A stretch of 64,000 nucleotides of DNA from UBA1413 sp037447215 (GTDB taxonomy: Bacteria; Bacteroidota; Bacteroidia; Bacteroidales; Prolixibacteraceae): positions 1-64,000 of the forward strand of contig JBBIHB010000018.1 in the NCBI GenBank assembly GCA_037447215.1, given 5' to 3'. How positions within the stretch are numbered: the first letter of the stretch is position 1; each line of letters starts with the position of its first letter. Under the pieces are notes generated by a model that was given only the letters and a program-made list of their open reading frames with translations, made no database searches and was not told the DNA's origin. Positions 61,195 to 64,000 of the stretch are shown here, one piece after another. Both the position numbers and the translations under genes were made by a program.

Positions 61195-64000
61195 TTACGC
61201 TTTGGGGTTGGGCTTATTGGGCAATTTTGCCATGCGTTCCACTTCGAGCGACGGAAAACCGAACTCGACCACTACTTTGCCCAAAATCAAGTACATACCA
61301 TCGCCCCTGAAAGGGTTCTCTTTCAGCGATTGCGGAAAATGGACCGTGTCAAAGAACTCACCCTCTGCATCTATAAAAGTCCCGAAGTGCATTAGTTCCT
61401 TTTTGATGGTTTGCACATACTTCCGGACCACAAATTTACCTAACATTTTAACCTTTTTGCCTTCGCACCTGAGCAGGTCGCGCGCCATAATCTCGCCCCT
61501 GAACGAAGTTTGCAGCATATCGAAATGGCTTACACTCACAGGAAACCCCAGCAACTCAAACTCGTCGTAAGCACATTCGATGGGTGTGTCGGGAAGCTGG
61601 GGCAGTTGGTAATTTTTTGCCTGAATCCCGAACATGGCCACCGGTTTGCCGCTCTGCGCAGGTTTTCGCAGGCAGGCATGCATCTCCCACAGCATGGCGG
61701 CTTTGCTCTTGCCTGTAAACCGGAATGCTCCGGTCCTGATGAGGATGACAAGCTGTTCTTTGGCAACGGGTACCCGGTCTATTAAGTCGGCCAGCGACCG
61801 GAAACTGCCCCGCGAGTTTCGTTCCGCTATTATTCTGTCAATCGTTCCCGATTCGATATTCAGAATATGGACAAACCCAAAATAGATAGTTTTACCCACA
61901 ATGCGGGTTACCGATAAGCTGTGGTTGATGCAGGGCAACTGAATATCGGCGCCCTGCCGTCTGGCTTCGTTCAGATAAACCCACGACTGGTAAAAGCCGC
62001 CGTAGTTGTTGATTACGGCGGTCATAAACTCGAGGGGGTAGTGTGCCTTCAGGTACAGGCTCTGAAAACTCTCCACGGCGTAGGAAGCCGAATGAGCTTT
62101 TGAAAACGAATATCCGGCAAACGATTCGATCTGGCGCCATACCTCGCGGCTGATGGATTCGGGGTAGCCAAAGTGGCGGCAGTTGTCGAAGTATTTTTCC
62201 TCGATGCGTTTAAATTCGGCCTTCGACCGGTATTTGCCGCTCATGGCCCGTCGGAGTACGTCGGCTTCGGCCAGGTCGAGGCCGGCAAAATGGTGGGCCA
62301 CTTTAATCACATCTTCCTGATAGACCATCACCCCAAAGGTTTCTTCCAGTTGCTCCTTCATCACCGGGTGGATGTAGGTGGCTTTTTTGGGATTATTGAA
62401 GCGGATGATGTACTCCTTCATCATCCCCGACCGCGAAACACCCGGCCTGATGATGGAACTGGCAGCCACCAGCGTGAGGTAATCGCTGCACCGCAGCTTT
62501 TTCAGCAACCCGCGCATGGCAGGGCTCTCAATGTAGAAACAGCCGATGGTTTCGCCCGATTTGAGCTGCTTTTTCACCTGGCTGTCGCTGAAAAAATCGT
62601 TCACCCTGTGGATATCTACTTTATCGCCCCTGTTTTCCTGGATTATCTCCACCGCTTCTTTGATATGCCCGATGCCCCGCTGCGAGAGAATATCCAGTTT
62701 TTCAAACCCCAGGTCTTCGGCCACATACATATCCCACTGGGTGGTAGGGAGATTTTTGGGAGGCAGGTCGAGGGCGGTATAACAGGTAATTGGCTCTTCC
62801 GAAATTAGGATTCCCCCGGCATGTATGGTGCGCAGGTTGGGAAAGTCGATCATCTGCCCGGCCAGTGAGCCAATCATTTTGGCTGTGTTGTTCTGGTTCA
62901 ATACGTTGGATGGATCATCAACCAGCAGGTCGATTTCGGTCTTGGGCAACCCGAAAACTTTGCCCAGTTCGCGTACAATCGACCGGTCGCGAAAGGTTGA
63001 CATGGCTCCCAGCAGGGCAGTGTGGTCTTTGCCATACCGCTTGAAAATGTAATCCTGCACATCGTCGCGGTCTTTCCACGAATAGTCGATATCAAAATCG
63101 GGCGGGCTGGTCCGTTTGGGGTTCAGAAACCGTTCAAAATAGAGGTTAAGCTGAATGGGGTCAACATCGGTAATGCGCAGGCAATAAGCCACAATGCTGT
63201 TTGCCCCGCTGCCCCTGCCCACATGGTAGAAGCCCCGCGAAATACTGTACCTGACAATGTCCCAGGTAATCAGAAAATAGGAGGAAAAACCCAGCTTATC
63301 GATGATAGCCAACTCGTGCCTGATCCTTTCGCGGGCAAAAGGGTTGTTCCTGCCATACCGGTAGGCCATGCCATCCAGTGCCAGTTTTTCGAGAAGCAGC
63401 CTGTCGTCATAAGCCGATTGGCTGAAGGTTTTCTTATTCTTTACAGTGCTGAAATCAAAATCGATAGCGCATTTCTCAAAGATTTTTTCGGTATTGCGGA
63501 TAATTTCGGGGTAATCGCGATAATACTGTATCAGCTTATCAGGATGAATCATAATCTCGTTTTTTCCGGCATATTCTCCGGAGCTAAGTTTGCTGATAAG
63601 GGTGTTGTATTCGATGGCCCTTAGGCACTTGTGCAGGAACCACGACGATGGGTTGCTGAATGTAACCGGTTGCCAGATAACCAATTTTTCGGGACATGAG
63701 CGATATTCCGAAGTGAGCAGCCGGTTAACCTCGTGGGGCTTTACGCCCGTAAACTCGTTCTCGCGGAGTTCGTGCAGACTTTTCGCGCCGAACGGATAAA
63801 TCAGGAAAACATGGCTGAAGTTCAGGTTTGCAGCACTGTAGGGCTGTTTGTTCAGGTTGTGGGAAGTGAGGTAATCGTTGATCTCTTTGAAGCCGTGGTT
63901 ATTTTTCGCGATAGCAATACATAAAACCTGATCGTTGTTCCGTACTTCACATCCTGCCACCGGTGTAATACCGGCTTCTCTGGCCCGCTTCACAAAATCG
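61195..64000 (-). CDS. dnaE: DNA polymerase III alpha subunit, short DnaE form (N-terminus outside window)
   Basis: The frame is open across the right edge of the window and covers at least 934 codons. It holds the end of a PHP domain, then the C-family polymerase core with GRGSGANSIVAYCLRI and the catalytic aspartates in PPDFDIDYSWKDRD. The YQEDVI and FSKAHSASYA finger segments follow. Near the C-terminus is an OB-fold beginning KVKMLGKFVVRKYV. There is no room for the extra C-terminal tau-binding domain of the replicative enzyme, and the polymerase ends soon after the OB-fold. This suits the short DnaE group related to error-prone ImuC/DnaE2. No imuA, imuB or lexA is visible. GC content is higher here than in most of the window. 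Confidence 0.9.
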   Translation of the reverse strand, partial: DFVKRAREAGITPVAGCEVRNNDQVLCIAIAKNNHGFKEINDYLTSHNLNKQPYSAANLNFSHVFLIYPFGAKSLHELRENEFTGVKPHEVNRLLTSEYRSCPEKLVIWQPVTFSNPSSWFLHKCLRAIEYNTLISKLSSGEYAGKNEIMIHPDKLIQYYRDYPEIIRNTEKIFEKCAIDFDFSTVKNKKTFSQSAYDDRLLLEKLALDGMAYRYGRNNPFARERIRHELAIIDKLGFSSYFLITWDIVRYSISRGFYHVGRGSGANSIVAYCLRITDVDPIQLNLYFERFLNPKRTSPPDFDIDYSWKDRDDVQDYIFKRYGKDHTALLGAMSTFRDRSIVRELGKVFGLPKTEIDLLVDDPSNVLNQNNTAKMIGSLAGQMIDFPNLRTIHAGGILISEEPITCYTALDLPPKNLPTTQWDMYVAEDLGFEKLDILSQRGIGHIKEAVEIIQENRGDKVDIHRVNDFFSDSQVKKQLKSGETIGCFYIESPAMRGLLKKLRCSDYLTLVAASSIIRPGVSRSGMMKEYIIRFNNPKKATYIHPVMKEQLEETFGVMVYQEDVIKVAHHFAGLDLAEADVLRRAMSGKYRSKAEFKRIEEKYFDNCRHFGYPESISREVWRQIESFAGYSFSKAHSASYAVESFQSLYLKAHYPLEFMTAVINNYGGFYQSWVYLNEARRQGADIQLPCINHSLSVTRIVGKTIYFGFVHILNIESGTIDRIIAERNSRGSFRSLADLIDRVPVAKEQLVILIRTGAFRFTGKSKAAMLWEMHACLRKPAQSGKPVAMFGIQAKNYQLPQLPDTPIECAYDEFELLGFPVSVSHFDMLQTSFRGEIMARDLLRCEGKKVKMLGKFVVRKYVQTIKKELMHFGTFIDAEGEFFDTVHFPQSLKENPFRGDGMYLILGKVVVEFGFPSLEVERMAKLPNKPNPKA

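Noticed and set aside
62173..62808. A 211-codon open frame on the plus strand opposite dnaE
   Set aside because: It is antisense to the polymerase core, has no family features, and long antisense frames are expected in this GC-richer stretch.
1..64000. CRISPR arrays, rRNA genes, prophage or defence islands
   Set aside because: No regularly spaced repeats, rRNA-like sequence, phage structural genes or recognised defence genes were seen on reading the window.

Overview
The window looks like a chromosomal segment of an anaerobic or facultative member of the Bacteroidota, probably of the Bacteroidales/Marinilabiliales type. The evidence is the gene content: NusB with a long N-terminal extension, a Pur-alpha-like DUF3276 protein, a TIGR01777 epimerase, GTP-type PEP carboxykinase, an xerD/aroQ/pyk cluster, a TonB receptor with an STN domain beside an ECF sigma factor and FecR, and head-GIN and DUF4382 lipoproteins. 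Several genes are also preceded by the Bacteroidota -7 promoter element TAnnTTTG. There is no rRNA, CRISPR array, prophage or intact insertion sequence. One tRNA gene, tRNA-Pro(CGG), is present.

Layout. 1-2.2 kb: a leftward run of tightly packed genes (CPBP protease, epimerase, SDR oxidoreductase cut by the window edge). 2.2-15.2 kb: mutS2, a large metalloprotease/beta-propeller/Omp85-like outer-membrane protein, tex, rex, ffh, folD, a broken M48 peptidase gene and a DUF3276 gene. 15.2-21 kb: leftward housekeeping genes (nusB, yajC, ybbR-like, coaE, dnaJ-like; then ltaE and a rhomboid protease). 21-30.5 kb: photolyase, a porin plus FMN-binding protein pair, glutathione peroxidase, dnaX with a probable frameshift site, pdxH, a redoxin, a Tat-exported NIPSNAP protein and a class IV aminotransferase. 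30.5-38.9 kb: a YqhD-like alcohol dehydrogenase, a GIN-domain lipoprotein, an arcC-arcB pair, ftsK and a LolA-like protein. 38.9-45.2 kb: a decayed AAA/DUF4143 ATPase, pyk-aroQ-xerD and a decayed DDE transposase. 45.2-54.4 kb: pckG, a TIGR01777 epimerase, a lipoprotein aldose epimerase, and a four-gene unit of ECF sigma factor, TonB receptor, FecR and DUF4382 lipoprotein. 54.4-64 kb: fused remnants of two transporter genes, a degenerate M23-like protein, tRNA-Pro, a SMUG2-like uracil-DNA glycosylase, a GH9 glycosidase, a DUF2007 protein and a short DnaE polymerase cut by the window edge.

How the genes fit together. Most of the window is core metabolism and DNA or protein housekeeping. DNA maintenance is well represented (mutS2, photolyase, UDG, dnaX, short dnaE, xerD, ftsK). 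Fermentative and redox functions are rex, the YqhD-like dehydrogenase, glutathione peroxidase, the FMN-binding protein and arcB/arcC. Envelope traffic is covered by ffh, yajC, the LolA-like protein, porin and TonB receptor.

The points most worth a second look are these. dnaX has an A10 run followed at once by a stop, with the rest of the protein continuing in the -1 frame. The sigma/TonB-receptor/FecR/lipoprotein unit has an unusual gene order and a DUF4382 partner. A porin and a flavinylated protein are paired behind a perfect palindrome. One outer-membrane protein combines three domains. Four loci are independently decayed. I found no clearly new multi-gene defence or mobile system. The sigma/receptor unit and the porin/FMN pair are the best candidates for a little-described system.
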